The notes under the pieces were generated by a model. The model had not been told where the DNA came from. It worked only from the letters and a program-made list of their open reading frames with translations, and ran no database searches. Shown in pieces: positions 11,450-23,702 of a stretch of DNA of 64,000 bases. The position numbers and the translations under genes are program-made. Position 1 is the stretch's first letter. Every line of letters starts with the position of its first letter. This stretch comes from Microglena sp. YARC (taxonomy: Eukaryota > Chlorophyta > Chlorophyceae > Chlamydomonadales > Chlamydomonadaceae), in assembly GCA_022414725.1 (NCBI GenBank), contig CM039464.1, positions 28,492,917-28,556,916 of the forward strand, in the 5' to 3' direction.

Positions 11450-13128
11450 CTAGGGACATATACTTAAGTTGCTTGCGGATAGAGAGAGAGGATCTAGAGT
11501 GGTCATGGTGGAAGTTGATTTATTAAGGAGAGCTCTAGTGAGGATTCCCAGGTGACCTTGGTCGATCATGGACTGGGTGAGGGCTGTTGCAGTAATCTGG
11601 GTGTATTCAGTGAGTAGGAGGGCACCCGTAGTTCCTGCCTCTGTTTTTAGGAGGTGGAGTGCTCTTGTCGGAAAAGATCTGGGAAGGGAGCAACAGAGTT
11701 TAACTGTTTTTAATACTGCTCTGTCAATGACGTGAATGTCGGTTAGTGAGAAGGGAGCTACTATCATGGGGTATTTAATAGCTGCTCTGACACATTGTGA
11801 AATTATTCGTAAGCATTGGGTGGGGGGTGCCCTGTTTTTTTAGCTTTGGTGAGGATACTCAGCCCTTTATTTGTGAATGGTTTCAATAGTAGAGTGGAGT
11901 TGAGTTTTCCAATTTAAGGTAAGTGAATGTGAACCCCCAAGTATTTGTAGGCTTGGTCAGGCGGCTGGTAGGTAGCATAGGAGTTTCCTAGTGGAATTTT
12001 ATCTAGCCTTTGTTTGAGAGTGTTGTTGTGAAGTAGGTTGAGAGGGGTGTGATTTGTGGAGTATGCCACTGACCACACATTTGGTGGCGTTAAAGAGGAA
12101 TGCCCGACCAGATGCTAAAAGTTTGAACTTTACCACATTTGGATGCGAAGGTCCTCTGAGCTGCCGGTTAGGACAGCAGTTGTCGTCAGCATACCCCAAG
12201 CTGCTGGTGTGGTGTTCATCTGCTGTTTGGAGGGTAGGATGCTGCTCTGTATCCTCGTCCCCCAGAACGGAGCCATCTGTGTAGGGGTTCTAGAAAGATA
12301 ATGAAGAGTATGGGGGGAGAGAGTATCCCCCTGGATGGTGCCCCTAGTGATGGGGATGGGGGAGCCAGGTGTATTGTTAAGGAGAATATGTGTAGTAGAG
12401 TTTGTGTAGATTTCCTTTAATAGTGTCTATAGTGTCGTGGGTGTAACCCAAGCTGTGCATTGATGCAGAGAAGTTTTTGGTGATCAATCATGTTTAAAAG
12501 CAGAGCTAAAGTCGAAGTAGGCAGCATAGAGGTCCTGGTGGAAGAGGGCAGCGTCCTCAATGTTGTGGAGTAGGTTCAAGAGTTGTCTATATAGGTACTT
12601 TTGTCTTTTCTGAAACCTTCTTGGCAGGCGCTAAGAATGTGGTTGGTTTCAGAGTAGGTAGTAATAGTGTTAAAGTAACAAGGGAGGTCCAGAGTTTGGC
12701 TACAGCATTGTTAAGGCCTATTGGCCTGTAGTTTTGAGGTAAGCAAGGATCTGATTTTTTGTAGAGCATGAGACTGTGTGTGTGAGGTTTTCCAGCAGTC
12801 TGGTGTTTCTCCCAGGATCCATACTAGCTGCATGAGTTTGTGTATGATGAGAGTTGCATTTTCCTGTGGGAGGCACATAAGTAATTTCATTAGGTATGCC
12901 GTCTGGGCCAGTGGCTTTGTTGGTAGAGAGTTTCCTAATACAGTCAGCATAGTGGTGAGTTGAGGAGAGAAAGGTGTAGGGAGAGGCAGTGTTTTGTATG
13001 GAGTTGCGCTGGAGTTTCCAAGTGGTATTTGTCTGTGTGTATTTCCCATGGAGGGGGGTGGCGTGTCGTGTATTATAGTCATCTGAGATGGGTGGAGTGG
13101 GAATGAATTTTCCCAGATGTTTAGTCAT
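11450..13128 (-). pseudogene. LINE ORF2 reverse transcriptase region
   Basis: Motifs appear in canonical order on the minus strand: NKATGPDGIPNE (about 12935-12900), NYRPIGLNNAVAKLW (about 12745-12700), YAAYFDFSSAF with the first catalytic Asp (about 12525-12494), LGYADDN with the Asp pair (about 12203-12183), and a thumb-like segment (11767-11450). A frameshift lies just after FDFSSAF and there are further breaks, so no intact polymerase is encoded. Confidence 0.8.
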
Positions 13129-13639
13129 AACTTCCAGGAGACCCTGGGTGCTAGTGCTGAGTGTGTGTGTGGATGCGTCCAGTAGAGCAGTGGGTGTGTG
13201 TGTGTGTGATTTTCAGGAGAGAAAATATACCTGTGAGTTTGTCGTGCTTACTAAGGCGGCGTCGGAATTTCTTAATGGAGGCGGTTGCTCTCTCCTTCTT
13301 TGAGTGCAACCTGCATGTGACGTAATTCTGTAATACTTTGTTTAATATCAGCAGTTAAGGAGAGACAATAGTCAGAGAGGAGTAAATTTTGAAGTGCTGT
13401 TGTATTTTATTTTAGTGGTAGGTGAGTATGTGCCTGCCGTTGTGAGGTTGTGCTTCTAAGTTCCATGTATTGTGTTGGTCAAGGTGGTTGGAAGCTGTTC
13501 GGAGTGCTTTAATGTGTTTATTAGGGTAGTTAAGTCTTCTGTAGGTTATGGCAGTTTGTCTTGGCAGGAAGGTGCCTGGTGTACTAGGCTTGGTAGGGCA
13601 GGTGTCAGTCATGATGGAGAGAGCTTGGTGAGAGTGACC

Positions 13640-14600
13640 ATGAGATGATTTGTCATGCTGTTAAGGTCTTCTGGTTTATGGTGGCTTTGAGTTCTTGTCT
13701 AATAGATTGAATGTGTGCAGATGTTTTTATCTTTCTCCCAGTAAAGTTGTGCTATAGTCCAGGCTTTATCTATGTTAATGTGGCTGTTGCTGGAATTGAT
13801 GGAGAAATTGATTAGAGTTGGCTTCTTTAGCTTTGGCCATGTCTTGTTGCTTGAGAGGAAGCTGCAGTTGAGGTGTTGGATTGTGATCCTGGTGGTATGT
13901 CAAGGTTAGGAGGGGAAAGAGAGAGGAGGTAATGTGTTGTTCCAGGTCAAGTGGTCCAGTGTGTCTCCCATTTGGTGTGTGCAGTTTCTGTCACCGTGGT
14001 TGCAGTTGGGGGGTTTGATGAGAATGATGTCATCTTATCCTGCTACTGTAGGAAGTGTTGTCTGAGTAAGTGTGGGGACGTGGTGACGGGTTGAATGTGA
14101 ATTGGATATTTATTAAGGTGTTTGATTAGTGGGGCTGGTCCTCCAGTGCTTGATTGTGTTGCTTCTATCAGTAAGGTAGTAGGCTGCATTCCAGTCTCCC
14201 CCTGCAATTATAGTGATGAGAGGGGTTTGGGGATATAATGTAGTGAATGTGTTCATAAATTCGGGCTCTTTTGTCAGGGTCATTTGCAGGGCATGTAGAC
14301 GCCTAAAATGTGGGGTAGTGTTGTTAATAGTTTGATGTAGTGAGATGGACCAGCTATGTCAGTGGGGACTTCATGTTTAATTGGATGTGTAGTAAGAGTC
14401 TTTTTTATAAGTGTGATAACTCCAGCTGAGCGGGTTACAATGTTGTCTGCATTGGTAGCTTGCTTAATGGTTTTTGCTGCTGTGATGAAAGTGGTAGTCA
14501 GATAGGTCTTGTTTGATCATATTATTTATACCTGTGTTGTTTAGAGGTGAGTTTTGTTTCGGTGAGAATAGCAATGTCTGGCTCATTTAGTTCGAAATAT
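13640..14600 (-). pseudogene. LINE ORF2 APE-type endonuclease region
   Basis: Minus-strand translation near 14590-14525 gives EPDIAILTETKL, the family's catalytic Glu motif. Near 14210-14180 it gives AGGDWNAAYY, the G-G-D-x-N motif. Near 13895-13885 it gives QDHNPT, in place of the usual SDH. The order and spacing fit an apurinic-endonuclease-like domain that nicks target DNA for target-primed reverse transcription. The frame shifts between motifs. Confidence 0.7.
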
Positions 14601-14716
14601 GGTCGTAGAGTGTTTCCCAGGATGAGAAGATGCCTCTGCAGTTGAAGTGATAATGTTAGTGAGATAGAGTGCATTTTTGCTGCTGTTGAACAGGATATGA
14701 GGTAGTGTGGGTTATT

Positions 14717-15222
14717 TTAATTCTTTTCGTTGGAAGGGTTTTTGTGGTGAGTCTGGGGGGAGTAGGTTTCTTGTAGGAGGTTCTGCTTCCAAAGATCCTG
14801 CTCTGGCGCATCTTGTTGCTGTCGGGGTATGGCAGGTCTAGTAGGATAGGAAGGGTTAGTCTTGGGAGGTTGAGTTGTATCCCTGGGTGTTTTTTTTGGT
14901 GGTCGGGATTTATGTGTAGAGTTTGAGTGGAGGGAAGTGGGGTTGCACGGTAGAGGTTCTTTTAGGTTTCTTAGATTTGGAGGCTCTTCATCATCAGAGA
15001 CAAGGTCTACAGTTTCTGTAGGAGCTGGGGGCTCTGTAGGATCTGCAGGTGAATGTGATCTGTAGGGTGTGGAAGGTCTGAGAGAAGTTGTTGAAGTTGT
15101 GGAGGAGTCTGTAAGACCATCTGGTCTGTAAGAACTATCTGGTCTGAGAGTCGGTAGCATTGTGGAGTAAGAGTGGTAGGTAGGTCTATAATGATAGTTT
15201 GAGTTGGGTTGTTTGCGTTCAT
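14717..15222 (-). pseudogene. LINE ORF1-like proline/threonine-rich segment
   Basis: Two overlapping minus-strand frames (15222-15007 and 15160-14717) are rich in Pro, Thr, Ser and Gln, with an acidic patch (VSDDEEPP) and a basic C-terminal end. The position upstream of the endonuclease fits LINE ORF1. No zinc knuckle or RRM is visible, so the assignment rests on position only. Confidence 0.4.
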
Positions 15223-16762
15223 AGTAAATTTCAGGCTGGAAAAGTTGAGGGCAGGGTAGTCCAGAGTGTCTGTAAGGGCGGGTGTAAATTGCCCTTGAAG
15301 ATGTTGCCAGTCAGAGGCTTCAGGGGATAGGGGCCGTCAGATTCATATCCCACCACTCACCGGTCCAGTGCTTAATAGCCTTTAGCATGTCCATATCCAA
15401 GAGTGATAATGTAGGAGGAAGACAAGAGCAGTTGGTAGGGATGCGTGTAGGATCTGGCATCTGTGAGCTGTGTCCCAGCATGATACCTTCAGAGTAGGTC
15501 AGTGAAGTCCCTGCGATTTCTGAGTGGGGCTAATATTGGTGGGGAATGTATCTTGGGTTGGTGTGCTTAGTAAGGAGGCCAAGGTGAGATTTGTGGGAAG
15601 AAATGTAGAAATTAATAAAGATTGCTAGAATAGTTACCAGTGAAGACTGTCATAGTGCCCTTCTTAGGGGTCCATTGTTGGCAACGTAGAGTTGCGCACA
15701 TGAGTGTCTAATATTTACAGAAAAGTCTAGGATTTCGTCAAGATCAAGAGCTTTGTACCCCAGGTAAATGCTGATGGAGTGTATTTGGCAGTTGGAAGAT
15801 CGAATTTGGGTTCCCAATATGGGCGAGATTGGTGCGTCTGTGCGGTGGGTCTGCGGTTGTTTGTACGGCGGGAGAGTGGGGAGTGTGGTGGCTTGGTTCC
15901 TCCTCCATGGGGGTCCTCCGGTTGAGGCTTTCCTCCTCCATAGGGTTGATGGGTTGTATCTTAGCCCATGCTTCATGGGTTGTCCTGGTTGTAGTGTTAT
16001 AGGTGTGGCCCTGGATGCTCGCCCATTTACGAGGGTGTGTTCAGGAGAATGGGTTGGTGTTTGAGAGAGTCTATCAAGTACCACTCACCCTGGAAGTGTT
16101 GATTGTGGCTGCCATGGCCAAAATACCGTGCTTTGAAGCTTGAGTATGGCATGGGCCTGAGTGGGGGTGGAGGCCGCTCTAAATATCTGTTCCTTTGTGC
16201 TGCCGGCATGATGCCTTGGGGATATGTCTCTCGGGTGTCCATGGTTAGAAGGGGAAGCTGCAGCAGGATCTATGTAAGGGGGTTATGACAACGGAAAAGG
16301 TGAGGTATGCCCATCAAATGGAGGTGTGTAGATGCAGGAAGGACGCTAAGCAGGGGGACTGAGAAGTTGCCCTGGCCGTGTCCAGTTGTGTTACGTGCTC
16401 GTCCCCTTAATTCTACGGCGCGCTCCGGTGTGGAGGGGTATCAGCGTATGCGAGGATAGCTAGGGGTTCTATGTACGGACCTCCTAGGTAGGGTATTATG
16501 GCCGTGGGGGCACTGGCAGGAAATTATATGCTTGGGGTTCCCAGTATGGGAGTGGGGTGGGAGGGGAGAAGAGGAGGGGAGAGAGGCGGGTTGGTCTCCA
16601 TCCTCTACACGGGGGTGGGGGGGTGGCAGTTGGATCTGGCATGTGTTTAGGCTGGTGGGGATGGTGGGTGGCGGGAGGCTGTCTGCGTGGCTCTGGGGAC
16701 CCCCAAGTTGCTTATTCATTGAGTGGCCTGGCAGAAGTCCACGTTCGAATACTTGAGGTTCC

Positions 16763-17762
16763 NNNNNNNNNNNNNNNNNNNNNNNNNNNNNNNNNNNNNN
16801 NNNNNNNNNNNNNNNNNNNNNNNNNNNNNNNNNNNNNNNNNNNNNNNNNNNNNNNNNNNNNNNNNNNNNNNNNNNNNNNNNNNNNNNNNNNNNNNNNNNN
16901 NNNNNNNNNNNNNNNNNNNNNNNNNNNNNNNNNNNNNNNNNNNNNNNNNNNNNNNNNNNNNNNNNNNNNNNNNNNNNNNNNNNNNNNNNNNNNNNNNNNN
17001 NNNNNNNNNNNNNNNNNNNNNNNNNNNNNNNNNNNNNNNNNNNNNNNNNNNNNNNNNNNNNNNNNNNNNNNNNNNNNNNNNNNNNNNNNNNNNNNNNNNN
17101 NNNNNNNNNNNNNNNNNNNNNNNNNNNNNNNNNNNNNNNNNNNNNNNNNNNNNNNNNNNNNNNNNNNNNNNNNNNNNNNNNNNNNNNNNNNNNNNNNNNN
17201 NNNNNNNNNNNNNNNNNNNNNNNNNNNNNNNNNNNNNNNNNNNNNNNNNNNNNNNNNNNNNNNNNNNNNNNNNNNNNNNNNNNNNNNNNNNNNNNNNNNN
17301 NNNNNNNNNNNNNNNNNNNNNNNNNNNNNNNNNNNNNNNNNNNNNNNNNNNNNNNNNNNNNNNNNNNNNNNNNNNNNNNNNNNNNNNNNNNNNNNNNNNN
17401 NNNNNNNNNNNNNNNNNNNNNNNNNNNNNNNNNNNNNNNNNNNNNNNNNNNNNNNNNNNNNNNNNNNNNNNNNNNNNNNNNNNNNNNNNNNNNNNNNNNN
17501 NNNNNNNNNNNNNNNNNNNNNNNNNNNNNNNNNNNNNNNNNNNNNNNNNNNNNNNNNNNNNNNNNNNNNNNNNNNNNNNNNNNNNNNNNNNNNNNNNNNN
17601 NNNNNNNNNNNNNNNNNNNNNNNNNNNNNNNNNNNNNNNNNNNNNNNNNNNNNNNNNNNNNNNNNNNNNNNNNNNNNNNNNNNNNNNNNNNNNNNNNNNN
17701 NNNNNNNNNNNNNNNNNNNNNNNNNNNNNNNNNNNNNNNNNNNNNNNNNNNNNNNNNNNNNN
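16763..17762. other. Assembly gap of exactly 1000 N
   Basis: The round size implies a placeholder of unknown true length. It separates the LINE from the tRNA array and cuts a tRNA-Tyr gene. The tandem array makes collapse here likely. Confidence 0.99.
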
Positions 17763-17817
17763 AAGCCTGACGGAAGCGTCGTATCCAGGTGTCCCCAGTT
17801 CGATCCTGGGAGGAGGA
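17763..17817 (+). tRNA. tRNA-Tyr(GTA), 3' part only (cut by gap)
   Basis: The sequence holds the 3' part of the intron, the anticodon-stem 3' strand, and the T arm CCCAG-TTCGATC-CTGGG. The 5' half lies in the N gap. The intron end reads GTCGTATCC, where other units have GTCGATATCC. Confidence 0.85.
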
Positions 17818-18925
17818 TGTTTTAGTGAGGTTGGCGGGAAGGAGGCGCGAAACGCCATAAAAAGTTAGACACGGTCTGAGTGAGGAAATCGTGAAGGCAC
17901 CGCTTTACCCACGCCGGGCACGAGGTATAGAATGACGTCAGCAAAGCTGGTGGGCGGGCCCTACACCCCCACCCCACATCCACCCCACCCCCTCGCTCGG
18001 TGTTTTCGCCGCCACCTTAGGCAGCCTCATCTGGTACCATTGTGAAGTATACCGGTATCAAGGCAGGACAACCTATCAAGGCCATGGTAGCTGAAATGAA
18101 GCCCTACGCCCGCGCATAATGTTTTTAGCAACACATGGAGATGAGAACCTATGGGTTGGAAACCGCCGTGAATAGACAGAAGTGCCAGCACACTACTACA
18201 GCCAATGCCACATATTCATGCTGGCAGGGAACCAACTTGGTGCAGTATCTCACATCTGATACCAGTGTGTACAAGGTGAACGGGGATGACTGATGGTGTG
18301 CATGCATGCTACTCCTGCTGTCTTGGGTCAACAAGAGCGTCCCCACGAAGTCGTCCCCAGCAAAGGATTTGGGGGGCCTCGAGTCCCGAGCTGGAAGCCT
18401 GTTTACAAGTCCTTCCTACGACTAACCAAGGACCGATGCAGTAAACAGTCGTCGGATCTTGATGGCGGAAAGCAATCCCTGGAATGGATCAGATATACAA
18501 AGATACGGTAGCAACAAGATTATCCAGCTGTCAGGAACTACTAGGCACTACTAGGCACTCCTAGGCAAAATAGAGCATCGCTGCGATAATGCGGGAAATG
18601 GAAGAGCGGACATAGTGATGTAAAACAATGGCTGATTACGTACAGATGGAAACGGATGTGCGCGGAACAAATATTTCAATCTGTCGATATTTACAGCGGC
18701 TTTCTCAAAAATCTAAAAGGTCAAAACCTAGAAAGGTCAACGCAACTACCTGATCGAGTGATGCTCTTGTCCCAGGTCCTGTCCACGGCCCCCCCCTCCA
18801 GACCCTTTTCAGCTTGTTTTCAGAGTTTCTAACTTCGTCCTGAGTGAGTCGTTTCACTTCGGACATTGACAGATCAAAGCGTAGCGCCGAGGCGTGTCCT
18901 TTGGCACTATCGCAGTCGCCATGCA

Positions 18926-18936
18926 TTATATATAGG
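18926..18936 (+). promoter_or_regulatory. TATA-like box upstream of the tRNA pair
   Basis: TTATATATAGG lies about 163 bases before tRNA-Lys and recurs at the same place in every unit (near 20396, 21867, 23337, 24807 and 39173). An upstream TATA could help Pol III or serve another transcript on either strand. The distance is longer than usual for tRNA genes, so the function is uncertain. Confidence 0.3.
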
Positions 18937-19098
18937 GGAGGTCGCGGCCATGTGGGATGAGTCTGTTCGAGGGTACTGTTCGAGGTGTTCACGACGGCTC
19001 TCATGAGGCTGGGAATCTGACTGGAGACACTTTTTTGTTGTACTGCTCGTCAGATCCCCTTGGCTGTTTCAATGCCGGTGTACTGCTTGTGTCCATCA

Positions 19099-19185
19099 GC
19101 CCGTCTAGCTCAGTTGGCAGAGCGCAAGACTCTTAAGCGCTGACATGACATCTTGTGGTCGAGGGTTCGAGCCCCTCGATGGGCG
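19099..19185 (+). tRNA. tRNA-Lys(CTT) with intron, unit 2
   Basis: The acceptor stem GCCCGTC pairs with GATGGGC, followed by discriminator G. The D arm is AGCTCAGTTGGCAGAGC and the anticodon loop is CTCTTA. A short intron follows anticodon position 37, then TCTTG closes the stem. The T arm is CGAGG-TTCGAGC-CCTCG. Tyr begins 5 bases later. Confidence 0.93.
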
Positions 19186-19190
19186 CTTTA

Positions 19191-19289
19191 CCCTCCTTAG
19201 CTCAGTTGGTAGAGCACTGGACTGTAATAGTTCAAGCCTGACGGAAGCGTCGATATCCAGGTGTCCCCAGTTCGATCCTGGGAGGAGGA
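19191..19289 (+). tRNA. tRNA-Tyr(GTA) with intron, unit 2
   Basis: The anticodon stem CTGGA and loop CTGTAA are followed by an intron of about 27 bases, then ATCCAG. The T arm CCCAG-TTCGATC-CTGGG is intact. The 3' acceptor strand is one G short of units 3-6, so the terminal pair with C1 is lost. A consensus error is possible. Confidence 0.88.
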
Positions 19290-20567
19290 TGTTTTAGTGA
19301 GGTTGGCGGGAAGAGAGCGCGAAAACGCCATAAAAAGTTAGACACGGTCTGAGTGAGGAAATCGTGAAGGCACCGCTTTACCCACGCCGGGCACGAGGTA
19401 TAGAATGACGTCAGCAAAGCTGGTGGGCGGGCCTACACCCCCACCCCACATCCACCCCACCCCTCGCTCGGTGTTTTCGCCGCCACCTTAGGCAGCCTCA
19501 TCTGGTACCATTGTGAAGTATACCGGTATCAAGGCAGGACAACCTATCAAGGCCATGGTAGCTGAAATGAAGCCCTACGCCCGCGCATAATGTTTTTAGC
19601 AACACATGGAGATGAGAACCTATGGGTTGGAAACCGCCGGTGAATAGACAGAAGTGCCAGCACACTACTACAGCCAATGCCACATATTCATGCTGGCAGG
19701 GAACCAACTTGGTGCAGTATCTCACATCTGATACCAGTGTGTACAAGGTGAACGGGGATGACTGATGGTGTGCATGCATGCTACTCCTGCTGTCTTGGGT
19801 CAACAAGAGCGTCCCCACGAAGTCGTCCCCAGCAAAGGATTTGGGGGCCTCGAGTCCCGAGCTGGAAGCCTGTTACAAGTCCTTCCTACGACTAACCAAG
19901 GACCGATGCAGTAACAGTCGTCGGATCTTGATGGCGGAAAGCAATCCCTGGAATGGATCAGATATACAAAGATACGGTAGCAACAAGATTATCCAGCTGT
20001 CAGAACTACTAGGCACTACTAGGCACTCCTAGGCAAAATAGAGGCATCGCTGCGATAATGCGGGAAATGGGAAGAGCGGACATAGTGATGTAAACAATGG
20101 CTGATTACGGTACAGATGGAACGGATGTGCGCGGAACAAATATTTCAATCTGTCGATATTTACAGCGGCTTTCTCAAAAATCTAAAAGGTCAAAAACCTA
20201 GAAAGGTCAACGCAACTACCTGATCGAGTGATGCTCTTGTCCCAGGTCCTGTCCACGGGCCCCCCCCTCCAGACCCTTTTCAGCTTGTTTTTCAGAGTTT
20301 CTAACTTCGTCCTGAGTGAGTCGTTTCACTTCGGACATTGACAGATCAAAGCGTAGCGCCGAGCGTGTCCTTTGGCACTATCGCAGCGCCATGCATTATA
20401 TATAGGGGAGGTCGCGGCCATGTGGGATGAGTCTGTTCGAGGGTACTGTTCGAGGTGTTCACGACGGCTCTCATGAGGCTGGGAATCTGACTGGAGACAC
20501 TTTTTGTTGTACTGCTCGTCAGATCCCCTTGGCTGTTTGAATGCCGGTGTACTGCTTGTGTCCATCA

Positions 20568-20657
20568 GCCCGTCTAGCTCAGTTTGGCCGAGCGCAAGAC
20601 TCTTATGAGCGCTGACATGACATCTTGTGGTCGAGGGTTCGAGCCCCTCGATGGGCG
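20568..20657 (+). tRNA. tRNA-Lys(CTT) with intron, unit 3
   Basis: Fold as in unit 2, but the D loop reads CAGTTTGGCCGAGC with extra or changed bases. The intron is longer (ATGAGCGCTGACATGAC). The anticodon and T arm are unchanged. The D-loop change may make this copy poor or reflect sequence error. Confidence 0.85.
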
Positions 20658-20662
20658 CTTTA

Positions 20663-20762
20663 CCCTCCTTAGCTCAGTTGGTAGAGCACTGGACTGTAAT
20701 AGTTCAAGCCTGACGGAAGCGTCGATATCCAGGTGTCCCCAGTTCGATCCTGGGAGGAGGGA
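20663..20762 (+). tRNA. tRNA-Tyr(GTA) with intron, unit 3
   Basis: The acceptor stem CCCTCCT pairs fully with AGGAGGG, then discriminator A. The anticodon GTA and an intron of about 27 bases match the other units. TTTT follows at 20765-20768, a minimal Pol III terminator. Confidence 0.93.
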
Positions 20763-22040
20763 TGTTTTAGTGAGGGTGGCGGGAAGGAGGCGCGAAACGC
20801 CATAAAAAGTTAGACACGGTCTGAGTGAGGAAATCGTGAAGGCACCGCTTTACCCACGCCGGGCACGAGGTATAGAATGACGTCAGCAAAGCTGGTGGGC
20901 GGCCTACACCCCCCACCCCACATCCACCCCACCCCCTCGCTCGGTGTTTTCGCCGCCACCTTAGGCAGCCTCATCTGGTACCATTGTGAAGTATACCGGT
21001 ATCAAGGCAGGACAACCTATCAAGGCCATGGTAGCTGAAATGAAGCCCTACGCCCGCGCATAATGTTTTTAGCAACACATGGAGATGAGAACCTATGGGT
21101 TGGAAACCGCCGTGAATAGACAGAAGTGCCAGCACACTACTACAGCCAATGCCACATATTCATGCTGGCAGGGAACCAACTTGGTGCAGTATCTCACATC
21201 TGATACCAGTGTGTACAAGGTGAACGGGGATGACTGATGGTGTGCATGCATGCTACTCCTGCTGTCTTGGGTCAACAAGAGCGTCCCCACGAAGTCGTCC
21301 CCAGCAAAGGATTTGGGGGCCTCGAGTCCCGAGCTGGAAGCCTGTTACAAGTCCTTCCTACGACTAACCAAGGACCGATGCAGTAACAGTCGTCGGATCT
21401 TGATGGCGGAAAGCAATCCCTGGAATGGATCAGATATACAAAGATACGGTAGCAACAAGATTATCCAGCTGTCAGAACTACTAGGCACTACTAGGCACTC
21501 CTAGGCAAAATAGAGCATCGCTGCGATAATGCGGGAAATGGGAAGAGCGGACATAGTGATGTAAACAATGGCTGATTACGGTACAGATGGAACGGATGTG
21601 CGCGGAACAAATATTTCAATCTGTCGATATTTACAGCGGCTTTCTCAAAAATCTAAAAGGTCAAAAACCTAGAAAGGTCAACGCAACTACCTGATCGAGT
21701 GATGCTCTTGTCCCAGGTCCTGTCCACGGCCCCCCCCTCCAGACCCTTTTCAGCTTGTTTTCAGAGTTTCTAACTTCGTCCTGAGTGAGTCGTTTCACTT
21801 CGGACATTGACAGATCAAAGCGTAGCGCCGAGGCGTGTCCTTTGGCACTATCGCAGTCGCCATGCATTATATATAGGGGAGGTCGCGGCCATGTGGGATG
21901 AGTCTGTTCGAGGGGTACTGTTCGAGGTGTTCACGACGGCTCTCATGAGGCTGGGAATCTGACTGGAGACACTTTTTTGTTGTACTGCTCGTCAGATCCC
22001 CTTGGCTGTTTGAATGCCGGTGTACTGCTTGTGTCCATCA

Positions 22041-22127
22041 GCCCGTCTAGCTCAGTTGGCAGAGCGCAAGACTCTTATGTGATGACATGACATCTTGTGG
22101 TCGAGGGTTCGAGCCCCTCGATGGGCG
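22041..22127 (+). tRNA. tRNA-Lys(CTT) with intron, unit 4
   Basis: Standard fold with anticodon CTT. The intron differs from units 2 and 3 (TGTGATGACATGAC). The spacer to Tyr is GTTTA in place of CTTTA. Confidence 0.92.
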
Positions 22128-22132
22128 GTTTA

Positions 22133-22232
22133 CCCTCCTTAGCTCAGTTGGTAGAGCACTGGACTGTAATAGTTCAAGCCTGACGGAAGCGTCGATATCC
22201 AGGTGTCCCCAGTTCGATCCTGGGAGGAGGGA
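22133..22232 (+). tRNA. tRNA-Tyr(GTA) with intron, unit 4
   Basis: Same sequence as unit 3, with complete acceptor pairing and a TTTT run 3 bases after the discriminator. Confidence 0.93.
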
Positions 22233-23510
22233 TGTTTTATTGAGGGTGGCGGGAAGGAGGCGCGAAACGCCATAAAAAGTTAGACACGGTCTGAGTGAGG
22301 AAATCGTGAAGGCACCGCTTTACCCACGCCGGGCACGAGGTATAGAATGACGTCAGCAAAGCTGGTGGGCGGGCCTACACCCCCACCCCACATCCACCCC
22401 ACCCCCTCGCTCGGTGTTTTCGCCGCCACCTTAGGCAGCCTCATCTGGTACCATTGTGAAGTATACCGGTATCAAGGCAGGACAACCTATCAAGGCCATG
22501 GTAGCTGAAATGAAGCCCTACGCCCGCGCATAATGTTTTTAGCAACACATGGAGATGAGAACCTATGGGTTGGAAACCGCCGTGAATAGACAGAAGTGCC
22601 AGCACACTACTACAGCCAATGCCACATATTCATGCTGGCAGGGAACCAACTTGGTGCAGTATCTCACATCTGATACCAGTGTGTACAAGGTGAACGGGGA
22701 TGACTGATGGTGTGCATGCATGCTACTCCTGCTGTCTTGGGTCAACAAGAGCGTCCCCACGAAGTCGTCCCCAGCAAAGGATTTGGGGGCCTCGAGTCCC
22801 GAGCTGGAAGCCTGTTACAAGTCCTTCCTACGACTAACCAAGGACCGATGCAGTAACAGTCGTCGGATCTTGATGGCGGAAAGCAATCCCTGGAATGGAT
22901 CAGATATACAAAGATACGGTAGCAACAAGATTATCCAGCTGTCAGAACTACTAGGCACTACTAGGCACTCCTAGGCAAAATAGAGCATCGCTGCGATAAT
23001 GCGGGAAATGGGAAGAGCGGACATAGTGATGTAAACAATGGCTGATTACGGTACAGATGGAACGGATGTGCGCGGAACAAATATTTCAATCTGTCGATAT
23101 TTACAGCGGCTTTCTCAAAAATCTAAAAGGTCAAAAACCTAGAAAGGTCAACGCAACTACCTGATCGAGTGATGCTCTTGTCCCAGGTCCTGTCCACGGC
23201 CCCCCCCTCCAGACCCTTTTCAGCTTGTTTTCAGAGTTTCTAACTTCGTCCTGAGTGAGTCGTTTCACTTCGGACATTGACAGATCAAAGCGTAGCGCCG
23301 AGGCGTGTCCTTTGGCACTATCGCAGTCGCCATGCATTATATATAGGGGAGGTCGCGGCCATGTGGGATGAGTCTGTTCGAGGGGTACTGTTCGAGGTGT
23401 TCACGACGGCTCTCATGAGGCTGGGAATCTGACTGGAGACACTTTTTTGTTGTACTGCTCGTCAGATCCCCTTGGCTGTTTGAATGCCGGTGTACTGCTT
23501 ATGTCTATCA

Positions 23511-23597
23511 GCCCGTCTAGCTCAGTTGGCAGAGCGCAAGACTCTTAAGAGCTGACATGACATCTTGTGGTCGAGGGTTCGAGCCCCTCGATGGGCG
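23511..23597 (+). tRNA. tRNA-Lys(CTT) with intron, unit 5
   Basis: Standard fold with anticodon CTT. The intron begins AGAGCTGACATGAC. The 5' flank differs slightly (ATGTCTATCA). Confidence 0.92.
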
Positions 23598-23602
23598 CTT
23601 TA

Positions 23603-23702
23603 CCCTCCTTAGCTCAGTTGGTAGAGCACTGGACTGTAATAGTTCAAGCCTGACGGAAGCGTCGATATCCAGGTGTCCCCAGTTCGATCCTGGGAGGAGG
23701 GA
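23603..23702 (+). tRNA. tRNA-Tyr(GTA) with intron, unit 5
   Basis: Identical to unit 4 across the mature parts, with a 5-base spacer after tRNA-Lys and a TTTT run downstream. Confidence 0.93.

Larger units (their letters stand above)
7523..16450 (-). mobile_element. LINE (non-LTR retrotransposon), APE-EN + RT + RNase H, decayed
   Basis: Reading leftwards on the minus strand, the order is a proline-rich ORF1-like stretch, an APE-type endonuclease, reverse transcriptase with GPDGI, FDFSSAF and YADD motifs, a long linker, RNase H with all four acidic motifs, and a CPIC...H zinc motif. The 3' end near 7523 is a short AATTTC hexamer tail (7521-7540). A second copy of the last 90 bases is at 39412-39505. 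Frames are broken repeatedly, some at G runs, so the copy is a pseudo-element or has consensus errors. The 5' boundary is uncertain because it approaches the N gap. The clade was not assigned. Confidence 0.85.

Noticed and set aside
16557..17868. Open frames of 380-422 codons across the gap
   Set aside because: Nearly all their length is N; the flanks belong to the LINE side and the tRNA array.
18149..18346. 65-codon minus-strand frame repeated in every tRNA unit as a gene
   Set aside because: It is open only because the units are near identical; it lacks motifs and opposes the other open frame in the unit.
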